From contig NZ_BLJF01000001.1 in the NCBI RefSeq assembly GCF_009932335.1, forward strand, positions 2,480,001 through 2,544,000: a stretch of 64,000 nucleotides of DNA, written 5' to 3'. The notes below the pieces were generated by a model. The model did not search any database. It saw nothing but the letters and a program-made list of their open reading frames with translations, and had not been told where the DNA came from. Positions 24,703 through 36,463 of this stretch are shown one piece after another. Each line of letters begins with the position of its first letter. Position 1 is the first letter of the stretch. This DNA comes from Pseudomonas asiatica (lineage in GTDB: Bacteria; Pseudomonadota; Gammaproteobacteria; Pseudomonadales; Pseudomonadaceae). The translations under genes and the position numbers were made by a program.

Positions 24703-26190
24703 TCAATCCTGCTCGGCGAAGGCTTGCCCGGCATCCCAACCACCACCCAGGGCAGCAACCAGCTGCACGCTGGCCACCAGGCGCCCTTGCAGCAGGTTCA
24801 ACACACTGCGCTCGTTGCTCAGCGCCGTGGTCTGCACGTTGACCACATCCAGGTAGCCGATCAGCCCGGCGCGGTACTGGTTCTCGGTCAGGCGCAGCGA
24901 CTCGCGGGCAGCATCCAGTGCCTCCTGGCGCACCACCGCCTCATCGCCATACACCTTCAACTGCACCAGCAGGTTTTCCACTTCCTTGAACCCGTCGAGC
25001 ACGGTCTGGCGGTACTGCGCCACGGTCTGGTCATACACCGCCACCGTGCGGTCCACCTCGGCACTGCGCTTGCCGGCGTCGAACAAGGTCAGCGCCAGCT
25101 GCGGGCCCACCGACCAGTAGCGGTTGGGCAGTTCGATCCAGTTGCTGAAGCTGCTGCTGGAGTAACCGCCACTCATGCTCAGGCTCAGGTCCGGGAAGTA
25201 GGCCGCCCGCGACACGCCGATGTTGGCGTTGGCAGCCATCACGTTGCGCTCGGCCGCAGCGATGTCCGGGCGTCGCTCCAGCAACTGCGAAGGCAAGGCC
25301 ACCGGAATTTGCGGCAGCGCCGGAATGGATTTGCTGTCGGCCAGGGCGAAGTCCGCCGGGGTCTTGCCCAGCAACACGGCAATGGCGTTCTCGAACTGTG
25401 CACGCTGCCAGACCAGGTCGATCAGGTCGGCCTGGGTGCTCTTGAGCTGGGTACGCGCCTGGGCCACTGCATCCGGGCCGGCGACGCCAGCGCGATACTG
25501 GTTTTCGTTCATTCGCAAGGAACGTTCATACGCTGCCACGGTGGCTTCCAACAGGCGTTTCTGCTCGTCGATCACCCGCAACTGCAGGTAGTTCTGCACC
25601 AGTTCAGACTGCTGGCTGAGGCGGATCGAGGCCAGGTCGGCCAGGCTGGCTTCGGCACTGGCTTCGTTGGCGTTCAAGGTCTCGCGCAGCTTGCCCCACA
25701 GGTCGATTTCCCAGCTGACGCCGAGCTGGGCATTGTAGGTGTTGCGAATGCCACTGCTGTTGTTGGACAGGCTCGAGCTGGAGCTGCCGGTACCCTGGGC
25801 CGAGCGGGTCTTGCCGACGCTCAGGTCCAGGCTGGGGAACAGCGCCGCCCGGCTGCTGCGCACCAGCGCCTGGGCCTGGCGATACTGGGCCTCGGATTGG
25901 GCCACGGTCTGGTTGCTGCGGTTGAGCTCTTCGACCAGTGCATTGAGCCCGGCATCGCCGTAGATTTCCCACCAGGCGCCGCGGGCGATGGCATCGGACG
26001 GCGTGGCCTGGGTCCAGCCTTCGGCGTGCTTGAACTGCGCCGTGCTGCTCAGTTCCGGGCGGTGGTAGTCCGGGCTCAGGGTGCAGGCGCTGAGCAAGGC
26101 GACGCACAACCCGGCGCCGAGCAGGCGCGAGCCACGCCCACGGGTCAGCGTCTGCAGGGCACGGTGAAGTGGGGTCTGGGCAAAAGTCAT
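24703..26190 (-). CDS. opmB: Outer membrane channel lipoprotein of RND efflux pump (OpmB-like)
   Basis: A 495-residue OprM/TolC-family lipoprotein. The lipobox LLSAC places the lipidated cysteine at residue 36, followed by SPDYHRPE, the usual mature start. Two long repeated coiled-coil halves (OEP domains) follow, e.g. ENQYRAGVAGPDAVAQAR and ENQYRAGLIGYLDVVNVQ. It forms the exit duct of the tripartite pump encoded upstream. Its ATG overlaps the stop of muxC (ATGA), fixing the start at 26190. Confidence 0.92.
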   Translation of the reverse strand: MTFAQTPLHRALQTLTRGRGSRLLGAGLCVALLSACTLSPDYHRPELSSTAQFKHAEGWTQATPSDAIARGAWWEIYGDAGLNALVEELNRSNQTVAQSEAQYRQAQALVRSSRAALFPSLDLSVGKTRSAQGTGSSSSSLSNNSSGIRNTYNAQLGVSWEIDLWGKLRETLNANEASAEASLADLASIRLSQQSELVQNYLQLRVIDEQKRLLEATVAAYERSLRMNENQYRAGVAGPDAVAQARTQLKSTQADLIDLVWQRAQFENAIAVLLGKTPADFALADSKSIPALPQIPVALPSQLLERRPDIAAAERNVMAANANIGVSRAAYFPDLSLSMSGGYSSSSFSNWIELPNRYWSVGPQLALTLFDAGKRSAEVDRTVAVYDQTVAQYRQTVLDGFKEVENLLVQLKVYGDEAVVRQEALDAARESLRLTENQYRAGLIGYLDVVNVQTTALSNERSVLNLLQGRLVASVQLVAALGGGWDAGQAFAEQD

Positions 26191-29100
26191 AGCGGGGTTT
26201 CCAGGGCGGCGTCGGTGCGCACGCCACGCCAACGGTTGAAACGGTGACGCAGGCGGTCCAGGTACAGGTAGACCACCGGTGTCGTGTAAAGAGTGAGGAC
26301 CTGGCTGAACACCAGGCCGCCAATGATGGTCAGGCCCAGAGGCTGGCGCATTTCCGCGCCTTCGGCGCGGCTCAGCAGCAGCGGCAAGGCACCGAGAATG
26401 GCCGCCAGGGTCGTCATCAGGATCGGCCGCAGGCGCAGCAGGCAGGCCCGGCGGATCGACTCTTCCGGTGTCAGGCCCTGGTGGCGCTCCAGCTGCAAGG
26501 CCAGGTCGATCATCAGGATGGCGTTCTTCTTCACCACGCCGATCAGCAGGAACAGCCCCAGCAGCGAGATCAGGCTGAACTCGCCGCCGGTGACGTACAG
26601 CGCCAGCAAGGCACCCACGCCGGCCGAGGGCAGTGTCGAGAGGATGGTCAGCGGGTGAATGTAGCTTTCGTAGAGGATGCCCAACACCAGGTAGACCAGC
26701 ACCAGCGCGCCAAGGATCATCAGCGGCTGGCCTTCCTGGGTCTTGGCGAAGGCATCGGCGGTACCACCAAGCTTGGCAATCACTTCCTCGGGCAAGCCCA
26801 GCTTGGCCACCGCACGCTCCAGCGCCGCCATGGCCTGGTCGGGGCTGTAGCCTTCGGCGACGTCGAAGGCGATGCTTTCGGCGGCGAACTGGCCTTCGTG
26901 GCTGACCCGGTCGTTGGCCAGGCTGTTCTCGTAGTGGGCGATGGTCGACAGCGGTACGCGGGCACCGTCGGCGGTAATCACCTGTACCTGCTCGAGGGTG
27001 CTCGGGTCCCAGGCGTACTTCGGGTTGATCTCGAGCACTACCTGGTACTGGTTGAGGCTGTCGTAGATGGTGGAGATCTGCCGCTGGCTGTAGGCGTTGT
27101 TCAGCACCGTGGTGACCATGTCCATGTCGATGCCCAGGCGCTTGGCCTGGTCACGGTCGACCACCAGGGTCACCTGCTGGGTGCCGGCACCGTCGCGGGC
27201 GTCGATGGCAGTCAGTTGCGGCAGTGCACGCAGCGCCGCCACCACTTTCGGGAACCATTCGCGCAGGGCCGCCAGGTCTCCGCTCTGCAGGGAGTACAGG
27301 TACTGCGAAGAGGTCTGGTCACGGCCACCACCGCCCAGTTGCAGGTCCTGGTCGGCCATCAGGAACAGGCGCCCGCCGGGTACCTTGGGCATTTCCTTGC
27401 GCAGGCGTTCGATCACCTTCTGGGCGTCGAGCTTGCGCTCGCTGATCGGCTTCAGGCGCACCAGCACAAAGGCATTGTTGGTCCCGCTGTTGCCACCGAT
27501 GAAGCCGGCAACGCTCTGCACTGCCGGGTCGGCCAGCAAGGCGCGGCGGTAGATTTCCATTTTCGGTTGCATGACGCTGAACGACAGGCCATCGTCGCCA
27601 CGGATGAAGCCTATCAGCTGGCCGGTATCCTGCTGCGGCATCAGCGTCTTCGGCACCACCACGTACAGGGCGATGTTGATGCCGATGGTGGCCAGCAGGC
27701 TGATCAGCGTCAGGCGTTTGTGGCGCAAGGCCCAGCCCAGGCTGCGGTCATAGGCATCGACCATGCGCTGGTGCAACTGTTCGCTCCAGCGCTGCAGACG
27801 TGTCGGCTCGGCCTGGTGCGGTTTGAGCCAGCGGGCGCACAGCATCGGCGTGAGGGTCAGCGACACCACCAGCGACACGATGATCGCCGCCGCCAGGGTG
27901 ATGGAGAACTCCTGGAACAGGTTGCGCACGATGCCACCCATGAACAGGATGGAGACGAATACCGCCACCAGCGACACGTTCATCGACAGCAAGGTGAAAC
28001 CCACTTCCTTGGCGCCCAGGAAGGCCGCTTTCATAGGTGGTTGGCCGTCCTCGATGTGCCGGGATATGTTCTCCAGCACCACGATGGCATCGTCCACCAC
28101 CAGGCCGGTGGCGAGGATCAGCGCCATCAGCGACAGGTTGTTGAGCGAGAACCCGCACAGGTACATGACCGCGAAAGTGCCCACCAGTGACACCGGCACC
28201 GCCAGGCTGGGGATCAGCGACGCCCGCAGGCTGCCGAGGAACAGGTAGACCACCAGGATCACCAGCACCACGGCGATCAGCAGGGTGTGCTCGGCTTCCT
28301 TGAGGGTGGCCTTGATCACTGGCGAACGGTCCATGGCCACGTTCAGTTGCACGCTGGCCGGCAGCAGCGACTGCAGGGCCGGCAACTGCGCCTTGATCTG
28401 GTCGACCGTTTCAATGATGTTGGCGCCTGTCTGGCGGTTGACCACCAGCAGCACCGCGCTCTGGTCATTGAAGAAGCCGCTGTTGTAGCGGTTCTCGACA
28501 CCGTCGGTGATGGTCGCCACGTCGGAAAGGCGCAGGATGGTGCCGTTCTGCTGGCGGATCACCACAGGCTCGTAGTCCTTGGCGCTTTCCAGCTGGTCAT
28601 TGGCGCGCACCTGCCAGTTGCGCTCGGCGTCCTCGACAAAGCCCATCGGCCGGCGCTGGTTGGCGTTGGACACGGCAGTACGTACTTCATCCAGCGACAG
28701 GCCGTACTGGTTGAGCAATTGCGGCTCGACAGCAATGCGCACCGCCGGCAGCGAACTGCCGCCGATCTGCACCTCCCCTACCCCGGGCACCTGGGCCAGG
28801 CTCTGCGACAGGATGGTGTCGGCCAGGTCGTACAGCTGGCCCTTCTGCAGCACGTCCGAAGTCAGCGACAGCACCATGATCGGTGCCTGCGACGGGTTGA
28901 TCTTCTTGTAGGTGGGCATGCTGCGCATACCGCTGGGCAACAGGTTGCGGGTGGCGTTGATCGCCGCCTGCACCTCGCGCGCCGCACCGTCGATGTCGCG
29001 GCCCATCTCGAAGCCGATGATCACCCGTGTGGAGCCCTGGTTGGAGCTGCTGGTCAGGGTGGTCACGCCGGCAATGCTGCCCAGCTTGCGCTCCAGCGGC

Positions 29101-29294
29101 GTGGCCACGGTGGACGCCATCACTTCCGGGCTGGCGCCTGACAGGTTGGCCGACACCACGATTACCGGGAAGTCCATCTGTGGCAGCGGTGCCACCGGCA
29201 GCAGACCGAAGCTGACCCCGCCCAGCAGCATGATCGCCAGGCTCAACAGCATCGTCGCAACCGGGCGACGGATGAAAGGACCGGACAGGTTCAT
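26187..29294 (-). CDS. muxC: RND efflux permease MuxC/MdtC type
   Basis: A 1035-residue RND inner-membrane pump with twelve membrane segments and two large periplasmic loops. Conserved helix-4 residues appear in [17 protein letters not shown], where the DD pair drives proton relay, and [20 protein letters not shown] is the helix-10/11 region typical of MdtB/MdtC. It works as a heteromer with MuxB, exporting drugs such as novobiocin or bile-salt-like compounds in relatives. A 4-base overlap (ATGA) couples it to muxB. Confidence 0.93.
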   Translation of the reverse strand: MNLSGPFIRRPVATMLLSLAIMLLGGVSFGLLPVAPLPQMDFPVIVVSANLSGASPEVMASTVATPLERKLGSIAGVTTLTSSSNQGSTRVIIGFEMGRDIDGAAREVQAAINATRNLLPSGMRSMPTYKKINPSQAPIMVLSLTSDVLQKGQLYDLADTILSQSLAQVPGVGEVQIGGSSLPAVRIAVEPQLLNQYGLSLDEVRTAVSNANQRRPMGFVEDAERNWQVRANDQLESAKDYEPVVIRQQNGTILRLSDVATITDGVENRYNSGFFNDQSAVLLVVNRQTGANIIETVDQIKAQLPALQSLLPASVQLNVAMDRSPVIKATLKEAEHTLLIAVVLVILVVYLFLGSLRASLIPSLAVPVSLVGTFAVMYLCGFSLNNLSLMALILATGLVVDDAIVVLENISRHIEDGQPPMKAAFLGAKEVGFTLLSMNVSLVAVFVSILFMGGIVRNLFQEFSITLAAAIIVSLVVSLTLTPMLCARWLKPHQAEPTRLQRWSEQLHQRMVDAYDRSLGWALRHKRLTLISLLATIGINIALYVVVPKTLMPQQDTGQLIGFIRGDDGLSFSVMQPKMEIYRRALLADPAVQSVAGFIGGNSGTNNAFVLVRLKPISERKLDAQKVIERLRKEMPKVPGGRLFLMADQDLQLGGGGRDQTSSQYLYSLQSGDLAALREWFPKVVAALRALPQLTAIDARDGAGTQQVTLVVDRDQAKRLGIDMDMVTTVLNNAYSQRQISTIYDSLNQYQVVLEINPKYAWDPSTLEQVQVITADGARVPLSTIAHYENSLANDRVSHEGQFAAESIAFDVAEGYSPDQAMAALERAVAKLGLPEEVIAKLGGTADAFAKTQEGQPLMILGALVLVYLVLGILYESYIHPLTILSTLPSAGVGALLALYVTGGEFSLISLLGLFLLIGVVKKNAILMIDLALQLERHQGLTPEESIRRACLLRLRPILMTTLAAILGALPLLLSRAEGAEMRQPLGLTIIGGLVFSQVLTLYTTPVVYLYLDRLRHRFNRWRGVRTDAALETPL

Positions 29295-32200
29295 GCCTCG
29301 GCCTGCTTCACGTCAGTGGCCGGGCGCCAGCGGCGGGCCAGGCGGTCGAAGTACAGGTAGATGACCGGGGTGGTGAACAGCGTCAGCACCTGGCTGACCA
29401 GCAACCCGCCGACCATCACCAGGCCCAGCGGCTGGCGCAGCTCGGCACCGGAACCGGTGGCGAGCATCAGCGGCACGGCGCCGAACAGCGCGGCCAGGGT
29501 AGTCATCAGGATCGGCCGGAAGCGCAGCAGCGCCGCCTGGTAGATGGCATCGCGCGGGCTCATGCCCTGCTGGCGCTCGGCCTCGAGGGCGAAGTCGATC
29601 ATCATGATCGCGTTCTTCTTGACGATGCCGATCAGCAGGATGATGCCGATGATGGCGATCATGCCCAGGTCGTTGCCGCTGATGAGCAAGGCCAGCAAGG
29701 CGCCGACCGCTGCCGACGGCAGGGTCGAAAGGATGGTCACCGGGTGGATGTAGCTCTCGTACAGCACGCCCAGCACGATGTACATGGTCACCACCGCCGC
29801 CAGGATCAACAGCAAGGTGCTCGACAGCGATGCCTGGAAGGCCTCCGCCGCGCCCTGGAAGCGAGTCTGCACGCCCAGCGGCATGCCGATGTCCTTCTGC
29901 ACCTGCTCGATCACCTGCACCGCCTTGCCCAGCGAAGCGCCGTGGGCCAGGTTGAACGACAAGGTCACCGCCGGGAACTGGCCAATGTGGGAAATGGCCA
30001 GCTGGGCCTGGCGCTGCTCGATGCGTGCCAGCGCCGACAGGCGCACCTGGCCGCCATCGGTGGCCTTGACGTGGATCGACTCCAGCGCCTGCGGGCCGAT
30101 CACCGCCGCATCCTGCGACTGCAGCACCACGCGGTACTGGCTGGCCTGGGTGTAGATGGTCGAGATCTGACGCTGGCCGAAGGCGTCATACAGGGCGTTG
30201 GTGATTTGCGACACGCTGATGCCCAGGCGCCCGGCCATGTCGCGGTCGATCACCAGGTACACCTGCAGGCCCTTGTCCTGCAGGTCGCTGGCCACGTCGG
30301 CCAGTTCCGGGCGCTGCTGCAGCGCCTGCACCAGCTTGCCGCTCCACTGCGCCAGCAGGTCGGCGTCGGGCGACGAGAGGCTGAACTGGTACTGGGTCCG
30401 GCTGACCCGGTCCTCGATGCTCAGGTCCTGCACCGGCTGCATGAACAGGCGGATGCCCACCAGCCGATCGACTTGTGGCTGCAGGCGGTTGATCACCTCG
30501 CTGGCAGTGACATCACGCTCGCCATGGGGTTTGAGGTTGATCAGCAGGCGGCCGCTGTTGAGCGTGGCGTTGTCGCCATCGACGCCAATGTAGGACGACA
30601 GGCTCTGCACCGCCGGGTCCTGCAGGATCACCTTGCTCAGCGCCTGCTGGCGTTCGCTCATGGCGGCGAACGAGGTGGACTGCGGCGCTTCGGAAATGCC
30701 CTGGATCACCCCGGTGTCCTGTACCGGGAAGAAGCCCTTGGGCACCACCATGTACAGGAATACGGTGAGCGCCAGGCTGGCCACGGCCACCAGCAGCGTC
30801 AACGGCTGGCGCTTGAGCACCCACTGCAGGGCGCTACCGTAGTGCCTGATCAGCCAGTCGATCCAGGCGCCACTGGCGCGGTAGAACCGGCCCTGTTCCT
30901 CTTCCCTGGGCTCGCGCTTGAGCAGGCGCGCGCACATCATCGGCGTGAGGGTCAGCGATACCACCAGGGAAATCAGGATGGCCACCGCCAGGGTGATGGC
31001 GAACTCGCGGAACAGGCGGCCGACCACATCGGCCATGAACAGCAGCGGGATCAGTACCGCAATCAGCGAGAAGGTCAGCGAGATCAGGGTGAAGCCGATT
31101 TGCCGGGCGCCCTTGAGCGCCGCCTGCATGGGCGTCTCGCCCTCCTCGATGTGCCGGGAGATGTTCTCCAGCATGACGATGGCGTCGTCGACCACGAAAC
31201 CGGTGGCGATGGTCAGGGCCATCAGGGTCAGGTTGTTGACCGAGAAACCGGCCAGGTACATCACGCCGAAGGTGCCGATCAGCGACAACGGTACGGCGAT
31301 CGACGGGATGAGCGTGGCGCTGAAACGGCGCAGGAAGACGAACGTGACCATTACCACCAGGGCGATGGCGATCAGCAGTTCGTGCTGCACGTCCTTGACC
31401 GCGGCGCGGATGGTCTGGGTGCGGTCGGTGAGCACCGACACATCGAGGCCGGCCGGCAGGTTGTCGGTGATCGACGGCAGCAGGGCCTTGATGCGGTCGA
31501 CCACTTCGATGACGTTGGCGCCCGGCTGGCGCTGGATGTTCAACAGCACGGCGTGGTTTTCGTTGGCCCAGGCAGCCAGGCGCTCGTTTTCGGCGCCGTC
31601 GACGATTTCTGCAACATCCTTCAGACGCAGAGGCGCGCCATTGTTGTAGGCCAGGATCAGGTTGGCGTATTCCTCAGGGGAACGCAGCTGGTCGTTGGCG
31701 TCGAGCATCGACACCCGGGTCGGGCCGTCGAAGTTGCCCTTGGGCTGGTTGACGTTGGAAGCGCCGATCAGGGTGCGTACGTCCTCCAGGTTCAGGCCGT
31801 TGGCGGCCAGGGCATCGACGTTGACCTTGATCCGCACCGCCTGGCGCTGGCCACCGGCGATGCTGACCATGCCAACACCGCTGATCTGTGCGAGCTTCTG
31901 TGCCACACGGGTATCGACCAGGTCGTTGAGCTTGGGCAGCGGCATGGTCTTGCTGGAGATGGCCAGGGTCAGCACCGGGGTGTCGGCCGGGTTGACCTTG
32001 TTGTACACCGGCGGCGCCGGAAGGTCGCTGGGCAGCAGGTTGCTGGCGGCGTTGATCGCGGCCTGCACCTGTTGCTCTGCAACGTCCATGTTCATGTCGA
32101 GGTTGAAGCGCAAGGTCAGCACCGAGGCGCCGCCGGAGCTGGTCGAGGCCATCTGCTCCAGGCCTGGCATCTGGCCGAACTGACGTTCGAGCGGCGCGGT

Positions 32201-32389
32201 AACCGCGCTGGTCATGACCTGCGGGCTGGCGCCTGGGTACAGGGTCATGACCCGGATGGTCGGGTAATCCACCTGCGGCAACGCGGAAACCGGCAACAGC
32301 TTGTAGGCGATCAGGCCGGCCAGGACGATGGCCAGCATGCTCAGCGTGGTGGCAACCGGCCGCAGGATGAACAGACGCGAGAGGTTCAT
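29291..32389 (-). CDS. muxB: RND efflux permease MuxB/MdtB type
   Basis: A 1032-residue RND permease, paralogous to MuxC. It has the same signature [20 protein letters not shown] in helix 4 and [20 protein letters not shown] near helix 11. The presence of two different permeases in one operon is the mark of MdtABC/MuxABC pumps. It begins 4 bases inside the end of muxA (ATGA overlap). Confidence 0.93.
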   Translation of the reverse strand: MNLSRLFILRPVATTLSMLAIVLAGLIAYKLLPVSALPQVDYPTIRVMTLYPGASPQVMTSAVTAPLERQFGQMPGLEQMASTSSGGASVLTLRFNLDMNMDVAEQQVQAAINAASNLLPSDLPAPPVYNKVNPADTPVLTLAISSKTMPLPKLNDLVDTRVAQKLAQISGVGMVSIAGGQRQAVRIKVNVDALAANGLNLEDVRTLIGASNVNQPKGNFDGPTRVSMLDANDQLRSPEEYANLILAYNNGAPLRLKDVAEIVDGAENERLAAWANENHAVLLNIQRQPGANVIEVVDRIKALLPSITDNLPAGLDVSVLTDRTQTIRAAVKDVQHELLIAIALVVMVTFVFLRRFSATLIPSIAVPLSLIGTFGVMYLAGFSVNNLTLMALTIATGFVVDDAIVMLENISRHIEEGETPMQAALKGARQIGFTLISLTFSLIAVLIPLLFMADVVGRLFREFAITLAVAILISLVVSLTLTPMMCARLLKREPREEEQGRFYRASGAWIDWLIRHYGSALQWVLKRQPLTLLVAVASLALTVFLYMVVPKGFFPVQDTGVIQGISEAPQSTSFAAMSERQQALSKVILQDPAVQSLSSYIGVDGDNATLNSGRLLINLKPHGERDVTASEVINRLQPQVDRLVGIRLFMQPVQDLSIEDRVSRTQYQFSLSSPDADLLAQWSGKLVQALQQRPELADVASDLQDKGLQVYLVIDRDMAGRLGISVSQITNALYDAFGQRQISTIYTQASQYRVVLQSQDAAVIGPQALESIHVKATDGGQVRLSALARIEQRQAQLAISHIGQFPAVTLSFNLAHGASLGKAVQVIEQVQKDIGMPLGVQTRFQGAAEAFQASLSSTLLLILAAVVTMYIVLGVLYESYIHPVTILSTLPSAAVGALLALLISGNDLGMIAIIGIILLIGIVKKNAIMMIDFALEAERQQGMSPRDAIYQAALLRFRPILMTTLAALFGAVPLMLATGSGAELRQPLGLVMVGGLLVSQVLTLFTTPVIYLYFDRLARRWRPATDVKQAEA

Positions 32390-33708
32390 GCGCCCGCCTT
32401 GCCTGCTGCGCTACCAGGCTGTGCTTCACCGGGCTGCACATCGCCAGTGCTTGCCGAACCCTTGCCTTCCTGGCCTTGCAGGTGCTGGCCCGGGGTGGTC
32501 GGCACCTGCGAGCTGTCTTCGACAACTTCCACCTTGGTGCCTTCGCGCAGGCGGTCGGTGCCTTCCAGCACCAGGCGGTCGCCGGCCTTGAGGCCCTCGA
32601 GAATGACGCTGTTCTCGCCGTCGCTGGCGCCGACCTTGAGCTTGCGGATGTTGACCGTGTTCTGGTCATTGACCACATAGGCGAAGGAGCCGTCATTGCC
32701 GAACTGGATGGCCGCCGCCGGGGCCATGGTCACCTGCTTGAGGGTGTCGGCCAGCAGGCGCACGTTGACGAACTGGTTGGGGAACAGGGCCAGGTCCTTG
32801 TTCTCGAAGCGGCCCTTGAACTTGAGGGTGCCGGTGGTGGTGTCGATCTGGTTGTCGATGCTGCCCAGCACGCCGGTGGACTGCAGCTTGCTGTCACTGC
32901 GGTCCCAGGCCTCGACCGGCAGACTGGCGCCGCTGCGGTAGCGTTCCAGCACGGTGCTCAACTCGGTTTCCGGCAGGGTGAAGGCAACGCTGATCGGCTC
33001 GGTCTGCGTGATCACCACCAGCGCGGTGGTGTCGTTGGCCGCCACCAGGTTGCCCAGGTCGAGCTGGCGCAGGCCTACGCGGCCGTTGATCGGCGCGCGG
33101 ATCTGGGTGAAGTCCAGGTTCAGGCGGGCGTCATTGACCTGCGCCTGGTTGGTCTTCACCAGCCCCTGGAACTGTGCCACCTGCGCTTCGGCGGTGTCGA
33201 GGGTTTGCTTGGCGATGCTGTCTTCGGCGTACAGGCCTTTATAGCGGGCCAGGTCGACCTGGGCGTTCTTCAGTTGCGCCTGGTTCTGCGCCAGGGTGCC
33301 CTCGGCCTGCTGCAGGGCAATGCGGTACGGGCGCGGGTCGATTTCGGCGAGCAGGTCGCCGGCCTTGACCTGCTGGCCTTCCTTGAAGTGGATCTTGACC
33401 AGCTCGCCAGCCACGCGGCTGCGCACGTTGACGGTGTTGGTGGCGGTGACTGTGCCCAGGGCCTTGTAGTACAGCGGGAAGTCGCCCACCCGCACCGGCT
33501 CGACGCGCACCGGCACCGGGTCGCTGGAGCCGCCGAAGCCCGGGCGACCGCCCATCATGCCCATGCCCTTGCCACCGCGCCCGCCACCGGCTTCTTTATG
33601 CGCAGGCGTCGCTGCGGGCCACAGCCACCAGGCCAGTGCAGCCACCAGCAGCAGGATCAGCAGGCCGACGAGCCAGCGACGAGGGGAGCGGGAATTGGAC
33701 ACTTGCAT
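32386..33708 (-). CDS. muxA: RND efflux periplasmic adaptor MuxA/MdtA type
   Basis: A 440-residue membrane fusion protein. Residues about 12-31 ([20 protein letters not shown]) form an uncleaved or signal anchor, followed by a glycine-rich stretch, then barrel, lipoyl ([20 protein letters not shown]) and coiled-coil domains and an Ala/Gly-rich C-terminal tail. It links the permeases to the outer-membrane channel. The start at 33708 gives the usual short basic N-terminus; an ATG 24 codons upstream adds no family sequence. It is first in the four-gene operon muxA-muxB-muxC-opmB, all joined by 4-base overlaps. Confidence 0.92.
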   Translation of the reverse strand: MQVSNSRSPRRWLVGLLILLLVAALAWWLWPAATPAHKEAGGGRGGKGMGMMGGRPGFGGSSDPVPVRVEPVRVGDFPLYYKALGTVTATNTVNVRSRVAGELVKIHFKEGQQVKAGDLLAEIDPRPYRIALQQAEGTLAQNQAQLKNAQVDLARYKGLYAEDSIAKQTLDTAEAQVAQFQGLVKTNQAQVNDARLNLDFTQIRAPINGRVGLRQLDLGNLVAANDTTALVVITQTEPISVAFTLPETELSTVLERYRSGASLPVEAWDRSDSKLQSTGVLGSIDNQIDTTTGTLKFKGRFENKDLALFPNQFVNVRLLADTLKQVTMAPAAAIQFGNDGSFAYVVNDQNTVNIRKLKVGASDGENSVILEGLKAGDRLVLEGTDRLREGTKVEVVEDSSQVPTTPGQHLQGQEGKGSASTGDVQPGEAQPGSAAGKAGA

Positions 33709-33840
33709 GGGTTGAACGAACCTTGTTCGGAATGACGGCTTGGGGAGAATGAACGATAAGCACTGGCATCGTTTTAGCAAAGCGCCTTTACCAGAGGTTT
33801 ACCTTTGCCTGACGTTGCCAAGGGGTTGAACTTTAAATGA

Positions 33841-33870
33841 AAACGGCCCGGAAAGCGTTCCGGGCCGTTT
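33841..33870 (-). terminator. Rho-independent terminator downstream of tpx
   Basis: AAACGGCCCGGAA pairs with TTCCGGGCCGTTT around a 4-base loop. On the minus strand the stem is followed by TCATTTAAAG. It stops leftward transcription from tpx before the mux operon and, because the stem ends in A/T runs, could work in both directions. Confidence 0.8.
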
Positions 33871-33927
33871 ACAGGGTGTTGCCTGGAGCGGTGGGTGGCG
33901 GGCTGAAGGGTTTCGGCTGCCTGTGTC

Positions 33928-34134
33928 GGCCCCTTCGCGGGTAAACCCGCTCCCACAGGTGCAGTGCACTACCTGTAGGAGCAGCCTTGTGCTGCGAAGG
34001 GGCCGGCACGGCAAAAGAGACTCTGTGGCAGTAATGGCCTCTTCGCAGCACAAGGCTGCTCCTACATAGGTACCGCGCAGTCCTGAAGCATTGTGCAGTA
34101 CCGGTGGGAGCGGGTTTACCTGCGAAGAGGCCGG
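33928..34134. repeat. Type B REP doublet nested in a type C REP doublet
   Basis: Outer arms GGCCCCTTCGCGGGTAAACC...CCCACAGG (33928-33959) and its inverse at 34101-34134 are of type C. The inner arms at 33974-34066 are a complete type B doublet. The bases just outside the inner pair are themselves related (GTGCAGTGCACTACC and TTGTGCAGTACC). With the terminator they fill the 463-base gap between tpx and muxA; the mux promoter must lie near 33709-33800, where I see no clear site. Confidence 0.85.
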
Positions 34135-34171
34135 CACAGGCGATCGACGCCCGCCCTGCCCCACACAACTC

Positions 34172-34672
34172 TTACTTCAGCACAGCCAGAGCTGCGTCGT
34201 AGTTCGGCTCATCAGCGATTTCGCCAACCAGCTCGCTGTGCAGCACCTTGTCGTTTTCGTCCAGCACCACCACGGCACGGGCAGCCAGGCCGGCCAGTGG
34301 GCCATCGGCGATGGCCACGCCGTAGTTTTCGAGGAACTCGCGGCCACGCAGGGTCGACAGGTTCTTCACGTTGTCCAGGCCTTCGGCGCCGCAGAAGCGT
34401 GCCTGGGCGAACGGCAGGTCGGCGGAGATGCACAGCACCACTGTGTTGGCCACATCGTTGGCCTGGGCGTTGAACTTGCGCACGGAGGTAGCGCAGGTCG
34501 GGGTGTCGACGCTCGGGAAGATGTTCAGCACCTTGCGCTTGCCGGCGAAGTCTTTCAGCGACTTGTCAGCCAGGCCTTCACCGACCAGGGAGAAAGCCGG
34601 AGCCTGGGCGCCGGTTTTCGGCAGCTCGCCGTTGACCTGAACCGGGTTGCCTTTGAGAGTCACTTGAGCCAT
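34172..34672 (-). CDS. tpx: Thiol peroxidase, atypical 2-Cys peroxiredoxin
   Basis: A 166-residue Tpx. The peroxidatic cysteine C60 is in [15 protein letters not shown] and the resolving cysteine C94 in [12 protein letters not shown], the same spacing as E. coli Tpx (C61/C95). It reduces hydroperoxides with thioredoxin; family members are periplasmic or cytoplasmic, and no signal peptide is seen here. AAGGA lies 8 bases before the ATG at 34672. It is a single gene, bounded by terminators on both sides. Confidence 0.95.
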   Translation of the reverse strand: MAQVTLKGNPVQVNGELPKTGAQAPAFSLVGEGLADKSLKDFAGKRKVLNIFPSVDTPTCATSVRKFNAQANDVANTVVLCISADLPFAQARFCGAEGLDNVKNLSTLRGREFLENYGVAIADGPLAGLAARAVVVLDENDKVLHSELVGEIADEPNYDAALAVLK

Positions 34673-34780
34673 GACGAAATCCTTATGCGGGTTTGAAAAG
34701 GACACTGAGTTAAGCATGAAGGCGGCCGGGTGCCTATGGGGACAGTGAAATTGTTCTATTACCGGACAATTCTTGTGGAC

Positions 34781-34818
34781 AAAAAAATGCCCGGGTGGCT
34801 ACAAGCGCCCCGGGCATT
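34781..34818 (-). terminator. Rho-independent terminator of the amino-acid transporter
   Basis: AATGCCCGGG (34786-34795) pairs with CCCGGGCATT (34809-34818). Read on the minus strand the stem is followed by a run of T (complement of the seven A at 34781-34787), the classical form, 19 bases after the transporter stop. Confidence 0.85.
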
Positions 34819-34836
34819 ACTTTTGCGGATGACGTA

Positions 34837-36117
34837 TCAGCCCAGCAGGCCGTATACCACCGAGGTCAGCGCAACCAAGCCGACCACTACCACGAACACG
34901 TTGGAGGCAGCACCGCTGTACTTGCGCATGGATGGCACGCGGCGAATGGCGTACATCGGCATCAGGAACAGCAACACCGCGAGGATCGGGCCACCGAGCG
35001 ACTCGATCATGCCGAGGATGCTCGGGTTGAGGGTGGCGACAATCCAGCACACCACCAGCATCAGCGCGGCAACCACCCGGTCCAGGGTCTTGCCCGCCGG
35101 GCGTGCACCAGCCTTGGTGATGATGCCCTTCAGGCCTTCGCTGGCGCCGATGTAGTGGCCGAGGAACGACTTGGCAATGGCCACGAAGGCGATCAGCGGT
35201 GCAGCGAACGCGATGGTCGGGTTGCTGAAATGGTTGGCCAGGTACGACAGGATCGACAGGTTCTGCGCCTTGGCCTCGGCCAGCTGGGCGCTGCTCAGGG
35301 TGAGCACGCAGCTGAACACGAAGAACAGCACCATCACCACCATCAGCAGGTGGGCACGGCGCAGGACCTGGCCGCTACGCTCATCGGCATGCTCGCCGTA
35401 GCGGCGCTTCTGGTCGACGGCAAAGGCGGAGATGATCGGCGAGTGGTTGAACGAGAACACCATCACCGGAATCGCCAGCCACAGGGTGTGCAGGAAGGCC
35501 GAAGCTGGTGGTACCTGGGTGGCGCTATCGAGAATGCCACCGGTCCAGTGCGGCACCAGGTACAGGCCCAGCAATGCCAGGGCGACGATGAACGGGTAGA
35601 CCAGCAGGCTCATGACCTTGACCGTGGCCTGCTCCCCGCAGCGCACGATGGCCAGCAGGCCGAGGATCAGCACGAACGACAGGATGGCCCGTGGCGGCGG
35701 CTGCATGTGTAGCTGGTGCTCCATGAAGCTGGACACGGTGTTGGTCAGCGCCACGCTATAGATAAGCAGGATCGGGAAGATCGCGAAGAAGTACAGCACG
35801 GTGATCGAGGCGCCGGCGGTAATGCCGAAGTGCTCCTTGACCACTTCGGTGATATCGCCGTCATTGCGCCCGGAAAGGACGAAACGGGTCAGCCCGCGGT
35901 GAGCGAAATAGGTCATCGGGAAGGCCAGCATGGCCAGGATCAGCAACGGCCAGAAGCCGCCAAGGCCGGCGTTGATCGGCAGGAACAGGGTTCCGGCGCC
36001 GATCGCTGTGCCGAACAGGCCCAGCATCCAGGTGGTGTCGTGACGCGACCAGCTGCCGAGGGTGGCGGGGGTCGATTCTGCAAAGCGTTGTTCAACGCTT
36101 GGGGCCTGCTCATTCAT
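34837..36117 (-). CDS. SdaC-type amino-acid/proton symporter (HAAAP family)
   Basis: A 426-residue inner-membrane permease with about eleven hydrophobic segments. TWMLGLFGTAIGAGTLFLPI near residue 30 is the helix-1 signature of the hydroxy/aromatic amino-acid permease family; SPIISAFAVDQKRRYGE is another shared segment. E. coli SdaC, a serine/proton symporter, is the closest named type I recognise. The start at 36117 (MNEQAPSVEQ) is the first that does not run into the REP element and upstream basic sequence. It lies next to the D-lysine genes, but there is no evidence that it carries lysine. Confidence 0.85.
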   Translation of the reverse strand: MNEQAPSVEQRFAESTPATLGSWSRHDTTWMLGLFGTAIGAGTLFLPINAGLGGFWPLLILAMLAFPMTYFAHRGLTRFVLSGRNDGDITEVVKEHFGITAGASITVLYFFAIFPILLIYSVALTNTVSSFMEHQLHMQPPPRAILSFVLILGLLAIVRCGEQATVKVMSLLVYPFIVALALLGLYLVPHWTGGILDSATQVPPASAFLHTLWLAIPVMVFSFNHSPIISAFAVDQKRRYGEHADERSGQVLRRAHLLMVVMVLFFVFSCVLTLSSAQLAEAKAQNLSILSYLANHFSNPTIAFAAPLIAFVAIAKSFLGHYIGASEGLKGIITKAGARPAGKTLDRVVAALMLVVCWIVATLNPSILGMIESLGGPILAVLLFLMPMYAIRRVPSMRKYSGAASNVFVVVVGLVALTSVVYGLLG

Positions 36118-36310
36118 TCCGGGTGAAGCTCCACTCGCAAGACTGCAACAGGCTGAGAATGGCGAAATAGACGTTTCGCCCAACTCAACCGAAAAAGGGA
36201 GCGCGATTGTGCACGGAAAGGTTGCACTTGCGAAGCCCTTTTCCGAGGAGCGGTTGCACTTGTCTTTACAAGCGGGTTGTGCCCGTGGACTGCAGGAGGG
36301 ATTTGACAGG

Positions 36311-36428
36311 TGTAGGAGCGGCCTTGTGTCGCGAAAGGGCCGCAAAGCGGCCCCGGCAATATTCGCGGCGAAGTTGCAAACGTTGGGGGCGCTGCGCACC
36401 CCTTTCGCGACACAAGGCCGCTCCTACA
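36311..36428. repeat. REP doublet, type A
   Basis: Full inverted pair within the 346-base gap between amaC and the transporter, both read leftward. The rest of the gap (36118-36310) should hold the transporter promoter; I see no specific site. Confidence 0.9.
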
Positions 36429-36463
36429 AAGGCCGCGCCCCACAGAAGCGGCCTGGTACGGTG

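Noticed and set aside
24434..24739. N-terminal extension of the c-di-GMP protein through the REP element
   Set aside because: The extra residues are translated REP sequence (CRSGLVSRSG) seen at many loci; the membrane domain starts at 24433. The same holds for extensions of the SdaC-type transporter and others.
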